Below, piece after piece: positions 7,977 through 16,140 of a DNA stretch of 64,000 nucleotides (the stretch's first letter is position 1; each line of letters opens with the position of its first letter). The position numbers and the translations under genes were made by a program. The notes beneath the pieces are model-generated. The model was given only the letters and a program-made list of their open reading frames with translations. It made no database searches and was not told where the DNA came from. The DNA lies in the NCBI RefSeq assembly GCF_039521745.1, contig NZ_BAAACT010000151.1; one strand, 5' to 3'. The stretch is from Faecalicatena contorta. Its GTDB lineage: Bacteria; Bacillota; Clostridia; Lachnospirales; Lachnospiraceae.

Positions 7977-8005
7977 ATTTTATCGCAATGTTTCGTGCAA
8001 GTCAA
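7977..8005 (-). promoter_or_regulatory. Sigma-A promoter of the HNH gene
   Basis: On the minus strand TTGACT (8000-8005) and TAAAAT (7977-7982) are separated by 17 bp. This is close to consensus and lies directly upstream of the HNH gene's ribosome site. Confidence 0.8.
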
Positions 8006-8132
8006 AAGAAACGACTCAACATGATGGTCCTAACTCTCTAGGACAGGATTCACTAATCTTTCGCAACATTTATGTCCCCGGGCAGGCATGATAAAATAGA
8101 GATAGGAAGGATAGATAAAGGAGGTTTTGAAG

Positions 8133-8423
8133 ATGAAGATACTGCTGAAAATATTGGTTACTCCCTTTGCTTTGGCGCTGTCCCTTCTGGCGGTTCTGCT
8201 GGTGTTCCTGTTTGAGATTTGTGCCGTCCTGCTGACGATTGCCTCTGTGATCCTGGCGGTGCTGGGTGTCGCTCTCTTTTTCACGCCGACGCCCATAGGC
8301 GGGATTGTATTTCTGTTTCTTGCCTTCCTTCTTTCGCCGTATGGACTGCAAGCGGCGGCGGGCTCCCTTCTTTGGGCGCTGGACGGAGGCAAATCCGCTC
8401 TGTACCGGTTTCTGGCAAGTTAA
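8133..8423 (+). CDS. CD1845-type small membrane protein of the ICE
   Basis: The 96-residue protein is almost wholly hydrophobic, with two or three membrane helices (about residues 8-55 and 58-75) and an ISPYG-like motif (LLSPYGLQAAA). This matches CD1845-family proteins encoded near the relaxase in Tn1549-type elements. A TTG two codons upstream is also possible; the ATG at 8133 has the better spacing to AGGAGG. Function is unknown. It sits between the HNH cargo and the relaxase. Confidence 0.7.
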   Translation: MKILLKILVTPFALALSLLAVLLVFLFEICAVLLTIASVILAVLGVALFFTPTPIGGIVFLFLAFLLSPYGLQAAAGSLLWALDGGKSALYRFLAS

Positions 8424-8427
8424 GCAG

Positions 8428-8450
8428 CCTCGGGCCATACTGGCCCGAAG
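8428..8450. repeat. ICE palindrome copy 6
   Basis: CCTCGGGCCAT-AC-TGGCCCGAAG lies 5 nt after the CD1845-like stop and before the relaxase. Confidence 0.9.
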
Positions 8451-8502
8451 TCGGGGCGGTCTGGATGGGCCGCCCCTTTCTCATGGAAAGGAGGAATGAT
8501 TT

Positions 8503-9918
8503 TTGGCTACCACAACTTTGTTGCAGCGCCATGCGGGCGAAGGCGAAACGATTGCCGAGGCAATCCGGGATTGTCTGGACTATGGCAAGGACCCGGAGAA
8601 AACAGAAAGCGGAAAGTATATCTCCGCTTATGAATGTGATCCGGCCACCGTGGCGGACGAGTTCCTTTTGGCAAAAGCCAGCTATGCCGCCATGACGGGG
8701 CGGGAACAGAAAAAAGAAAATGATGTGCTGTGCTATCAGATACGGCAATCCTTCTATCCGGGCGAGGTTACCCCGAAGGAGGCAAACCGTATCGGCTATG
8801 AACTGGCTATGCGCTGGACGAAGGGGCGGCACGCTTTTATCGTTACCACGCACACCGATAAGCAGCACATCCATTGTCACATTTATTACAACTCCACCAC
8901 CCTTGACTGCACCCGGAAATTCCGAAATTTTTGGGGCTCCAGCTTCGCTCTCCGGCGGCTCTCTGACAGGCTGTGCCTTGAAAACGGGCTGTCCATTGTA
9001 GAGAACCCGAAGCCCCGGAGCAAGGGCAAGTATCGGAATTATGGAGAATGGCAGAAAGAACGAAAAGGACCGCTTTCCTATCAGGACAGACTGCGCCTTG
9101 CCATTGATACTGCACTGGCGGAACACCCCGCTGATCTGGACGAATTTCTCAATTTGATGAAGCGGGCCGGGTATGAGGTCAAGACGGTTCGGGGCGGCGG
9201 TATCAGTTTCCGGCTGACCGGGCAGGGACAGGAACGCTTTACCCGTCTGCGTGCCTCCACGCTGGGGGACGGCTACGACTTGCAAGATGTTCTGGCCGCC
9301 ATTGAGGGCAAAGAAAAACGCCCCGGGCACTCGGAGCGGAAAATCAGTCTGGCGGTGGATATTCAAGCGAAGCTGGCTGCCGGTAAGGGGCCGGGATATG
9401 AACGCTGGGCGAAGGTATTTAACATTAAGCAGATGGCCGCTGCCCTTTCCTATATACAGGACAATGGCCTGACCGATTATGAGCAGTTGGCGCAGAAAGC
9501 CACCGAGGCGGCAGACCGTTTCCATGCCATTTCCGAGCAGATCAAGCAGACGGAACAGGCCATGAAAACCAATGCCGGGCTAAAGGCCGCAACGGTTCAG
9601 TATGCCAAAACCCGCCCAGTCTTTGAGCAGTATAAGGCGACGAAGTACAGCCGGAAATTCCTTGCGGAGCATGAGGCCGACCTTGAACTGTACCGGGCTG
9701 CACAAGCGGAAATGCGCTCTCTGCTGGGCGGGGCGAAGCTCCCCAAAATGGATGTGCTGAAGGAAGAAGGCCGTAAGCTCACAGCAAAGAAAAAACAGCT
9801 CTATGGAGAATATCAAAAGGCGCGACGGGATATGCAGGAGATCGTCACGATCAAGGCGAACATTGACACTTTGATGGGCTACACCGAACCGGGAAGAAAG
9901 CAGGAAAAGGAGCGTTGA
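8503..9918 (+). CDS. MobP-type relaxase (mobilization nuclease)
   Basis: This 471-residue protein nicks the transfer origin and pilots the DNA strand to the recipient. The HUH metal motif is HTDKQHIHCHIYYN near residue 125. The catalytic Tyr probably lies in the N-terminal region, with YISAY near residue 46 as one candidate. The C-terminal half is a long charged helical region. The start is a TTG at 8503 preceded by AAAGGAGG with a 9-nt spacer; no in-frame ATG fits better. Length and order are normal for Tn1549-type elements, except for the HNH gene placed between it and mobC. Confidence 0.9.
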   Translation: MATTTLLQRHAGEGETIAEAIRDCLDYGKDPEKTESGKYISAYECDPATVADEFLLAKASYAAMTGREQKKENDVLCYQIRQSFYPGEVTPKEANRIGYELAMRWTKGRHAFIVTTHTDKQHIHCHIYYNSTTLDCTRKFRNFWGSSFALRRLSDRLCLENGLSIVENPKPRSKGKYRNYGEWQKERKGPLSYQDRLRLAIDTALAEHPADLDEFLNLMKRAGYEVKTVRGGGISFRLTGQGQERFTRLRASTLGDGYDLQDVLAAIEGKEKRPGHSERKISLAVDIQAKLAAGKGPGYERWAKVFNIKQMAAALSYIQDNGLTDYEQLAQKATEAADRFHAISEQIKQTEQAMKTNAGLKAATVQYAKTRPVFEQYKATKYSRKFLAEHEADLELYRAAQAEMRSLLGGAKLPKMDVLKEEGRKLTAKKKQLYGEYQKARRDMQEIVTIKANIDTLMGYTEPGRKQEKER

Positions 9919-9922
9919 GATT

Positions 9923-10063
9923 ATGAAAACAAGGAGCAAAGCGACGCTGACACTTCGGGCCATGTTGGCCCGAAGATACGGGTTTGGGGCGAGCCCCAAC
10001 AAGCCGCCTTTGTGCCACTTGTGGCCACAGAGGCATTGCTTGCCACTTAGCGACAACCAATAA
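9923..10063 (+). CDS. Possible 46-residue small ORF after the relaxase
   Basis: An ATG 5 nt after the relaxase stop, with AAAGGAGC about 9 nt upstream, opens a 46-codon frame. Palindrome copy 7 is read here in a different frame (LRAMLAR) from the other coding copies. There is no recognisable family and the C-terminus is His/Cys/Pro rich. It may be only chance coding across repeat DNA. Confidence 0.25.
   Translation: MKTRSKATLTLRAMLARRYGFGASPNKPPLCHLWPQRHCLPLSDNQ
9953..9975. repeat. ICE palindrome copy 7
   Basis: CTTCGGGCCAT-GT-TGGCCCGAAG is a perfect copy lying 35 nt after the relaxase stop. Confidence 0.92.
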
Positions 10064-10116
10064 TTGGGGCTTCTAAGGTATATCTGAAAATCCCCAGCAC
10101 TGTCTTATTTATATAA

Positions 10117-10370
10117 AAGCAATACTACTTGAAGGAACATCGTCCGATCTTTGTAGCAGCCTGATTTTGGGCGAAAAGCTGTACCCGCACCTGTTGGAGA
10201 TTGACCGGGCGGCGCGGGAGCGGATGGACGCCATGCTGCCCCGGATGATGGAGGCGGCGGGCGTCACCGAGGAACTGAAAGCCCGTGACCCCATGCGCTG
10301 GGTGGGGCTGATGAACACGCTGAAAGCGCAGGCGGAGGAAATCGTTTTTCAGGAATTGATCTACGGATAA
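10117..10370 (+). pseudogene. tnpV: tnpV remnant (5'-truncated and frameshifted)
   Basis: Two adjacent frames together encode the C-terminal two thirds of the small transposon-encoded TnpV protein. One frame gives KQYYLKEHRPIFVAA, ending at TGA 10162-10164. A one-base shift then gives ILGEKLYPHLLEIDRAARER and continues to VGLMNTLKAQAEEIVFQELIYG with a stop at 10368-10370. The usual N-terminus (about 30 residues with a PDL/GKYG motif) is missing upstream. The remnant lies exactly at the left border of the iron cargo, so cargo insertion may have damaged it. Confidence 0.8.
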
Positions 10371-10384
10371 GTATAGTATAAAAG

Positions 10385-10428
10385 AGGCCGGAATTTGCCG
10401 CCACAGGGCGATAAATCCCGGCCTTTAT
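10385..10428. terminator. Hairpin terminator between tnpV remnant and ABC genes
   Basis: AGGCCGGAATTT and AAATCCCGGCCT form a long stem with one bulge, followed by TTTAT. It lies between converging transcripts (tnpV plus, ABC exporter minus) and could end both. Confidence 0.7.
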
Positions 10429-10442
10429 ATCATGCTATGTAA

Positions 10443-12167
10443 TTAAAGCTGCCATCCAGCGGATGCGAGTTTGAGGTTTAGGAAATTTCTATAAATTCCC
10501 TCTTGTGAAATCAAAGACTGGTGAGTTCCCTGTTGAGCAATTCTACCCTGATCTATTACAATGATTTGATCTGCGTTTTCCACTGTACTCAAACGATGGG
10601 CAATCGAAATTAAGGTTTTATTTTTCGTCAGTTCTGAAATCGCAGATAAAAGTGCCTGCTCATTTTCCGGATCAACGCTGGAAGTGGCCTCATCCAAAAT
10701 AATAATAGGTGCATCTTTAAGAATCGCTCTGGCAATAGAAATTCGTTGCTTCTCTCCGCCGGAAAGTGTAGAGCCTCCCTCGCCGATGATTGTATTGTAC
10801 CCATCTGGCAACGCTGAAATAAAATCATGGCAGCAAGCACGTTTTGCGGCAGCTTCTACTTCCTCGTGGGTAGCATCAGGCTTTCCGAATTTGATATTGT
10901 TTTCAATGGAATCGTGGAAAAGATATACATTCTGAAAGACCATGCTGATATGCTCTAAAATACTATCCGCAGTATAGTTTTTCACATCCTTTCCGCCGAT
11001 TCGTACAACCCCTTCCTGCACATCCCAAAATCGGGCAATTAGATTACACAAGGTTGTTTTTCCGCTGCCAGATGGGCCAACAATAGCACAGGTAGTATGT
11101 TCTGGAATGTTCAGAGAGATGTCATGGATGACCTGCCGCTTGTCATAGCCAAATGATACATGATCCAGTGTTATATCGTAGTGGGAAGTTTCTAATTTGT
11201 CTGTGCTGGTGTCCATTTGAGGTATATTGGTGACTTCTTCTAACCGATCCAGTTCTGTGTTGATTTTCTTGCTCAAAAAGGCGCTGTTTCCCATTGTTTC
11301 TAAGTCAGAGTACACAGTAAATGCGCAAAACAGGAAAGTCAAGCAGTAGGGCAAACTTATTTTTCCAGCCATAAAAAGCAAACCCGCCGCAGCAATCAGT
11401 ACACAGCTCATGAGCTTATAGACCAGAATATAAAAACGGAGAACCCCGGCCGTAGCCTTTTCCTGCCCATAATCTGCATCCCACTTTTTTTGAAATGCGC
11501 TGCGTACTTCTCGTTGTCCTTCCTCACCTTTGGAGAAAGACCGTAGAACAGAAATCCCTCGGATATATTCCATTGTTTTGCTCACCAGGTTTTCCTGTGC
11601 TTCTTGATAAATAGGAGCATATTGCGCGGCTCTACTGCGGACCCAACGAAGAACAAGTAAACCTAATAATAGTCCAATCAAACTTAAAATGGCAATGATA
11701 GGGTTGAAAAAGAACATCATAATTGACATGAGAGCTGCCATAGCAACACCGCTTGTCATCTGCTCGATTGCAAGCATGGAGTAACCCTCTAAATCAGCAA
11801 TCGTCGTAGTAAGTATTGTCTGAATAGTTCCTAAATTTTGCTCTGAAAAGTAGCCCATAGGAGCCTGTTTCAATTTTTCTCCTATTTCCAGACGATAATC
11901 ACGGAAAATATCATATCCCGTTCCACTCATGGTACGGTCATACATCCATTGGAAGAAAAAGCGTCCGATAACACTTCCTAATACAACACCAAAGGCTTGT
12001 AGAATAATAGTAGGTGTAAGATTTTCTAAATGTAATAAAATCCAAAAAACACCGAACATCATAAAACCATTGAAAAAGGATTTGAGAATATTAAATGTGA
12101 TGCCAACGATGATTTTCTGTCGGCTTCTACCCGCAATCTTAAAAATCCGGCGTATCATTTCAAGCAT
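10443..12167 (-). CDS. ABC half-transporter (membrane plus ATPase), siderophore-uptake-like
   Basis: The 574-residue protein has an N-terminal six-helix ABC membrane domain (about residues 15-300) and a C-terminal ATPase. The ATPase has Walker A GPSGSGKTT, signature LSGGEKQR and Walker B IIILDEAT. It is translated from an ATG that overlaps the stop of its partner gene at 12160, so the two form a coupled heterodimer pair. The pairing with ECF genes and a DtxR regulator recalls YbtP/YbtQ- or IrtA/IrtB-like importers that look like exporters but bring in ferric siderophores. The substrate is inferred from context; drug or peptide export cannot be excluded. Confidence 0.85.
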   Translation of the reverse strand: MLEMIRRIFKIAGRSRQKIIVGITFNILKSFFNGFMMFGVFWILLHLENLTPTIILQAFGVVLGSVIGRFFFQWMYDRTMSGTGYDIFRDYRLEIGEKLKQAPMGYFSEQNLGTIQTILTTTIADLEGYSMLAIEQMTSGVAMAALMSIMMFFFNPIIAILSLIGLLLGLLVLRWVRSRAAQYAPIYQEAQENLVSKTMEYIRGISVLRSFSKGEEGQREVRSAFQKKWDADYGQEKATAGVLRFYILVYKLMSCVLIAAAGLLFMAGKISLPYCLTFLFCAFTVYSDLETMGNSAFLSKKINTELDRLEEVTNIPQMDTSTDKLETSHYDITLDHVSFGYDKRQVIHDISLNIPEHTTCAIVGPSGSGKTTLCNLIARFWDVQEGVVRIGGKDVKNYTADSILEHISMVFQNVYLFHDSIENNIKFGKPDATHEEVEAAAKRACCHDFISALPDGYNTIIGEGGSTLSGGEKQRISIARAILKDAPIIILDEATSSVDPENEQALLSAISELTKNKTLISIAHRLSTVENADQIIVIDQGRIAQQGTHQSLISQEGIYRNFLNLKLASAGWQL

Positions 12168-13929
12168 GGTTTTCCACTCCTCCTTTCAAGTCTGCTTCTT
12201 CTATGGTTCCGGCATAATCTTGCCACATCTTTTGATAGATGGGGCATTCCCGGAGAAGTTCTTCTTGTGTCCCACGGCCTGCAATATTTCCGTTTGCCAC
12301 AACCAGAATTTGATCGGCATTGCGAATCGTATTCAAACGGTGCGCTACAACAATCAATGTCTTTCCGGCCACTAATTTGCTGATTGCCTGTTGAATTAGC
12401 GCCTCATTTTCTGGATCAGCATAGGCAGTGGCCTCGTCTAAAATGACTACGGATGACGGTTTTAGCATGGCCCTCGCAATCGTAATACGTTGGCGCTCCC
12501 CGCCAGAAAGTCGGTCTCCGGCATCACCGGCCAGTGTGTCATATCCCTGCTCTAACTGCATAATAAAGTCATGACAGTTAGCAGCTTTTGCGGCATCTTC
12601 TACTTCTTCATCTGTTGCTGCCGGATTACCCATGCGGATATTTTCCCGAATGGATTTGTCGAATAGGAAATTGTCTTGTGCCACATAACTGATTTCACCC
12701 ATCAACTGCTCAAAAGGGATTTGACGAATATCCTGGCCGCCGAAACGCACAGAGCCAGAAGTCACATCCCAAAAACCAGCCATCAGTTTTGCAATCGTGG
12801 ATTTACCAGAACCGGAAGGCCCAACAATAGCCGTCATAGTGCCGGGTCTGGTTTGAAAAGAAATACCGTGGAGAACTTCGGTTTCTTTATAGCCGAAATG
12901 TACGTCCTCAAATTGGTAAGTACGTTCTCCCAAAGATACAGGTTCAGAGGGTCGGACAAGTTCCGGGGTTTTTAGGAAAGCGGTTACTTGCTCCAAATTA
13001 CCTTTTATCATGCTGACTTGCTCCATCGCCTCGGACACTTTCATCAATGGAGCAACGAACCCCAGCGGAACTACTAAAGATATTAAAAATACGGGAAGTG
13101 AAAGCGTTCCTTCCATGTAAAGCCATGCGCCTACTGGCAATGTACCCAAAAGAGTAGAAGGCAGGACGGCTCGTGCCGCTGCATTCCAAAACCAGCATTG
13201 ACTCCACCACTCCATTGTAGAATCGTGAAAATAGTTGACAGACTTTGAGTATTTTCCATAAGAGGATGCAGAACGGTTAAACGCTTTAATGACTTGAATG
13301 CCGCTGACATATTCTACTAAGGAGCTGTTCATATCATTGGCAGAGCGCATATAGTTTTCCATTCGAGGGCCATAACCGCGCATCATAGCAGCGAAAAAGA
13401 GAATACCCAGTGGAATTGTGATTAGGGATGCAAGCCCCATGCGCCAGTCCAGAATGAAAATCAGGAGAATACTGCACAACGGCGCTGCAATATTCGATGG
13501 CAGCTCTGGCATAAAATGAGCCATAGAATCCTCTAACTTTGCAACATTATCTACAATTAGGTTTTTGAAAGTTCCCGTAGGCGTTTCCAGCATAACGCCC
13601 ATTGGGACTTTTGCCATCCGATCTGTAATTGCTTCACGGATATTTTTCAAAATTGTGAAGGAAATTTTGTGGGACATAAGAGAAGATCGCCATGTGAGAA
13701 GCATTTTTATAAGCTGACATATGGCGGCTATTCCACTAAAGAACAAAACACGCTGTATGGTGGCTGTACCGCGGTAGAGTTCATCCGCCAACAGCGCCAC
13801 CATTAGGAATGGTACGATACCAAACATTTCCCCTAACACAGCAAGAAGAATGGAAATACGCATTTTGCTGTTTCTCTCGCCCACAAAAGCAAAGAGTTGG
13901 CGGATTGCACCCGGTTCTTTATTTGGCAT
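12160..13929 (-). CDS. ABC half-transporter, partner of the 10443 gene
   Basis: The 589-residue fusion of membrane and ATPase domains starts at the ATG at 13929 (AAAGGAGG, 7-nt spacer). A longer in-frame extension to 14034 runs through the promoter region and is not used. Walker A is GPSGSGKST, the signature is LSGGERQR and Walker B is VVILDEAT, so both ATP sites of the heterodimer may be active. It is divergent from the tetR gene, whose operator lies between them. Like its partner it resembles siderophore-type importers of exporter fold, as judged from the cassette. Confidence 0.85.
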   Translation of the reverse strand: MPNKEPGAIRQLFAFVGERNSKMRISILLAVLGEMFGIVPFLMVALLADELYRGTATIQRVLFFSGIAAICQLIKMLLTWRSSLMSHKISFTILKNIREAITDRMAKVPMGVMLETPTGTFKNLIVDNVAKLEDSMAHFMPELPSNIAAPLCSILLIFILDWRMGLASLITIPLGILFFAAMMRGYGPRMENYMRSANDMNSSLVEYVSGIQVIKAFNRSASSYGKYSKSVNYFHDSTMEWWSQCWFWNAAARAVLPSTLLGTLPVGAWLYMEGTLSLPVFLISLVVPLGFVAPLMKVSEAMEQVSMIKGNLEQVTAFLKTPELVRPSEPVSLGERTYQFEDVHFGYKETEVLHGISFQTRPGTMTAIVGPSGSGKSTIAKLMAGFWDVTSGSVRFGGQDIRQIPFEQLMGEISYVAQDNFLFDKSIRENIRMGNPAATDEEVEDAAKAANCHDFIMQLEQGYDTLAGDAGDRLSGGERQRITIARAMLKPSSVVILDEATAYADPENEALIQQAISKLVAGKTLIVVAHRLNTIRNADQILVVANGNIAGRGTQEELLRECPIYQKMWQDYAGTIEEADLKGGVENHA

Positions 13930-13971
13930 AAGAAAGCCTCCTTTCGAGCAACTGAAAATACAAGGAGGGTA

Positions 13972-14000
13972 TTGCATTTTCGATGGCATCGTGATATAAT
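13972..14000 (+). promoter_or_regulatory. tetR promoter
   Basis: TTGCAT (13972-13977) and TATAAT (13995-14000) are 17 bp apart. The start point would fall within or next to the palindromic operator at 14004-14031. Confidence 0.75.
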
Positions 14001-14003
14001 CTG

Positions 14004-14031
14004 AATTACGGTGTAATATTACAGTGTAATT
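14004..14031. promoter_or_regulatory. Probable TetR operator palindrome
   Basis: A 28-bp near-perfect palindrome centred on TGTAATATTACA has outer arms AATTAC and GTAATT. It lies just after the tetR -10 box and upstream of the divergent ABC genes, the classic place for autorepression and co-repression by a TetR protein. Confidence 0.75.
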
Positions 14032-14055
14032 CAAGTATAGGATGGAGGGATGGAA

Positions 14056-14673
14056 ATGTCAAGGGATTTTCAGCAGACCCATGAAAATCTTTTGGCCTGT
14101 GCAAAAAAGCATTTTCTGGAAAATGGTTTTGAACGTGCCAGTATTCGTGAAATCTGTAAGGCCGCCCATGTGACAAACGGGGCATTTTACAATCATTTCG
14201 AGGACAAAGAGGCTTTGTTCGGCGCACTTGTCGAACCAGTGGTTCAGGCGGTATCTGAGATGTATTCCGATTCTGTCATCAAGCATTTTGAATTAGCTCG
14301 GACGGATGAATTAAAGCAACTCTGGAAACTGTCGGAGGACACGATCCTCCAGATTATCGAATACATTTATGAACATTTTGATGTATTCAAACTGCTGCTG
14401 ATGCAGTCTGCGGGGACAAAATATGCTTCTTTTCTGGATGATGTGGTGCGTTCCGATGTTCGGGAGACACAAAAGCTAATTGCGGAACTGAAGGAACGCG
14501 GAGTTCCCGTACATGATTTGGAGGATGACGAGTGGCATATGCTTGTTCATTCTTACTATTCATCTATCGCAGAAATTGTCTTGCACAATTATCCGAAAGA
14601 TGCCGCGATAAAATATGCTCATACATTGGCCGCTTTTTTCAGTTCCGGGTGGCAAACTGTTTTGGGGATTTGA
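14056..14673 (+). CDS. TetR/AcrR-family regulator
   Basis: The 205-residue protein has an N-terminal helix-turn-helix (about residues 12-50: FERASIREICKAAHVTNGAFYNHFEDKEALF) and a helical ligand-binding domain. The ATG at 14056 is preferred because it lies 7 nt after GGAGG; the ATG at 14050 is too close. It is divergent from the ABC pair and likely represses both directions through the 14004-14031 palindrome. The ligand is unknown; a siderophore or transported molecule is plausible from context. The stop codon lies in the loop of a terminator hairpin. Confidence 0.85.
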   Translation: MSRDFQQTHENLLACAKKHFLENGFERASIREICKAAHVTNGAFYNHFEDKEALFGALVEPVVQAVSEMYSDSVIKHFELARTDELKQLWKLSEDTILQIIEYIYEHFDVFKLLLMQSAGTKYASFLDDVVRSDVRETQKLIAELKERGVPVHDLEDDEWHMLVHSYYSSIAEIVLHNYPKDAAIKYAHTLAAFFSSGWQTVLGI

Positions 14674-14687
14674 TCCCCAAAATTTTT
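14660..14687 (+). terminator. tetR terminator overlapping its stop codon
   Basis: TTTTGGGGA and TCCCCAAAA form a perfect 9-bp stem with loop TTTGA (the TGA is the tetR stop), followed by TTTTT. Confidence 0.85.
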
Positions 14688-14693
14688 GATTGG

Positions 14694-14717
14694 CAGTTAG
14701 CGTAATCTAACTAACTG
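14694..14717. promoter_or_regulatory. Candidate DtxR-type operator before the ECF operon
   Basis: CAGTTAG and CTAACTG flank an imperfect inner palindrome (GTTAG-N6-CTAAC) in the 130-nt gap before the ECF S gene. The TTAG/CTAA core resembles metal-dependent DtxR/IdeR boxes, and a DtxR-family gene ends this operon. This is a pattern match only. Confidence 0.4.
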
Positions 14718-14809
14718 TGATAAAGGAAGGTGGTTTAATCTCTCATATTTAAAATGATTCTTGCTTCTTAATGTATCAATCGAAATTATATTGAAAGGAC
14801 TTTTTGAAA

Positions 14810-15397
14810 ATGGAAAACACAAATAAACTTACAGGCAAAGATCTTATCAATGTTGGTATTTATTCTGCAATGACTCTCGTCATTTTCTTTGTCGTTGGAC
14901 TATTAACTGCGTTACCAGTAGTATATCCATTCCTTTTTGTGATTTGGCCGATTGTATGCGGTATCCCTATGATGCTGTATTACACAAAAATCAAGAAATT
15001 TGGAATGCTTACCATTACCGGCATCATTGGCGGTATCTTCTTCTATTTAATCGGCTATGGCTGGATCGGCCTGCTCGGCTGGGTGCTCGGCGGCATTCTA
15101 AGCGATGTTGTGCTCAAAATCGGCGGCTATCAGAAATTCAAAGTCACTGTTCTGAGCTATGCCTGCTTTTGCCTCGGTATCATGGGTTGCCCCGCCAATC
15201 TCTGGTTTGCCGGTGAAGCGTATTGGGAAAACATCCACACCTCCATGGGTGATCAGTACGCAAACACCTTGCAATCCCTGATGCCCTCCTGGATGATGTA
15301 TGTGGGCTTTGCGCTGCTGTTTGTGGGCGGTATTCTGGGCGCGCTTCTGGGCCATAAAATGCTGAAAAAACACTTTGAGAGAGCGGGCATTGTGTAA
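14810..15397 (+). CDS. ECF transporter substrate-binding (S) component, MptD-like
   Basis: The 195-residue membrane protein has five or six hydrophobic helices and the compact layout of ECF S components, closest to the MptD-type family. A TTG at 14804 is an alternative start. It should bind the substrate in the membrane and dock to the T and A components encoded next. The stop overlaps the next ATG (TAATG), showing coupled translation. In equibactin-type loci an ECF set occurs together with YbtPQ-like ABC genes, so an iron-chelate or its precursor is a reasonable substrate guess. Confidence 0.78.
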   Translation: MENTNKLTGKDLINVGIYSAMTLVIFFVVGLLTALPVVYPFLFVIWPIVCGIPMMLYYTKIKKFGMLTITGIIGGIFFYLIGYGWIGLLGWVLGGILSDVVLKIGGYQKFKVTVLSYACFCLGIMGCPANLWFAGEAYWENIHTSMGDQYANTLQSLMPSWMMYVGFALLFVGGILGALLGHKMLKKHFERAGIV

Positions 15398-16128
15398 TGG
15401 AGCAGCTTCAAGCGGTTGTTGAAAACAGAACAGGCTTTTGCTTGGACCCACGAACCAAGCTGTTGCTGATGGCCGTTGTCGCTACCGCAGAATTTCTATA
15501 TAGCCACACCGCGTTTATGATTGCGGTAGCCTTAATCCCATTTGTGTTGCTTTTAACGAACAGGCAATATAAAACGGCCATTGTCTTTTTCTGCTTATTT
15601 ACAGCAGGACTGTTTGTGCAAGCAGTTCAAAACTCCATTCAATTTCCTATGGTTATCAACATGCTGGTGGTTCTGCTGGTGGGTTTAGTGCTGCGATTAT
15701 TTCCTGCCTTTGTTATGGGCGCATATATCATCAAGTCTACTACGGCCAGCGAGTGCATTACTGCGCTGGGCCGAATGCACATTGGACGGCAGATCACAAT
15801 ACCGCTCTCTGTCCTGTTCCGTTTCATTCCCACTATGCAGGAAGAATCCGCCGCTATAAAGGATGCCATGCGGATGCGTGAGGTGCAATTTGGAACGAAA
15901 AAGTTTTGGCAGAATCCAGCCGCTCTCATTGAATACCGTTTTATCCCTTTGATGATTTCGGTAGTCAAGATTGGGGACGACCTCTCTGCGGCTGCCCTGA
16001 CACGCGGATTGGATAATCCTGTCCGCCGAACCAACATTACCAAAGTCGGTTTTACCGGCTGGGACTTGATAACGGTGCTGATTGCCGGAACCGCGCTGAT
16101 AATTACATACTTTTTTAGTCCGTGGTAA
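15397..16128 (+). CDS. ECF transporter transmembrane (T) component
   Basis: The 243-residue protein has several membrane helices and, near residues 135-165, the cytoplasmic coupling helices typical of CbiQ/EcfT proteins (DAMRMREVQFG and ALTRGLDN motifs with conserved Arg-Gly). It links the S component to the ATPase and starts within the previous stop codon. Confidence 0.85.
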   Translation: MEQLQAVVENRTGFCLDPRTKLLLMAVVATAEFLYSHTAFMIAVALIPFVLLLTNRQYKTAIVFFCLFTAGLFVQAVQNSIQFPMVINMLVVLLVGLVLRLFPAFVMGAYIIKSTTASECITALGRMHIGRQITIPLSVLFRFIPTMQEESAAIKDAMRMREVQFGTKKFWQNPAALIEYRFIPLMISVVKIGDDLSAAALTRGLDNPVRRTNITKVGFTGWDLITVLIAGTALIITYFFSPW

Positions 16129-16140
16129 GGGGGTGCAAGA

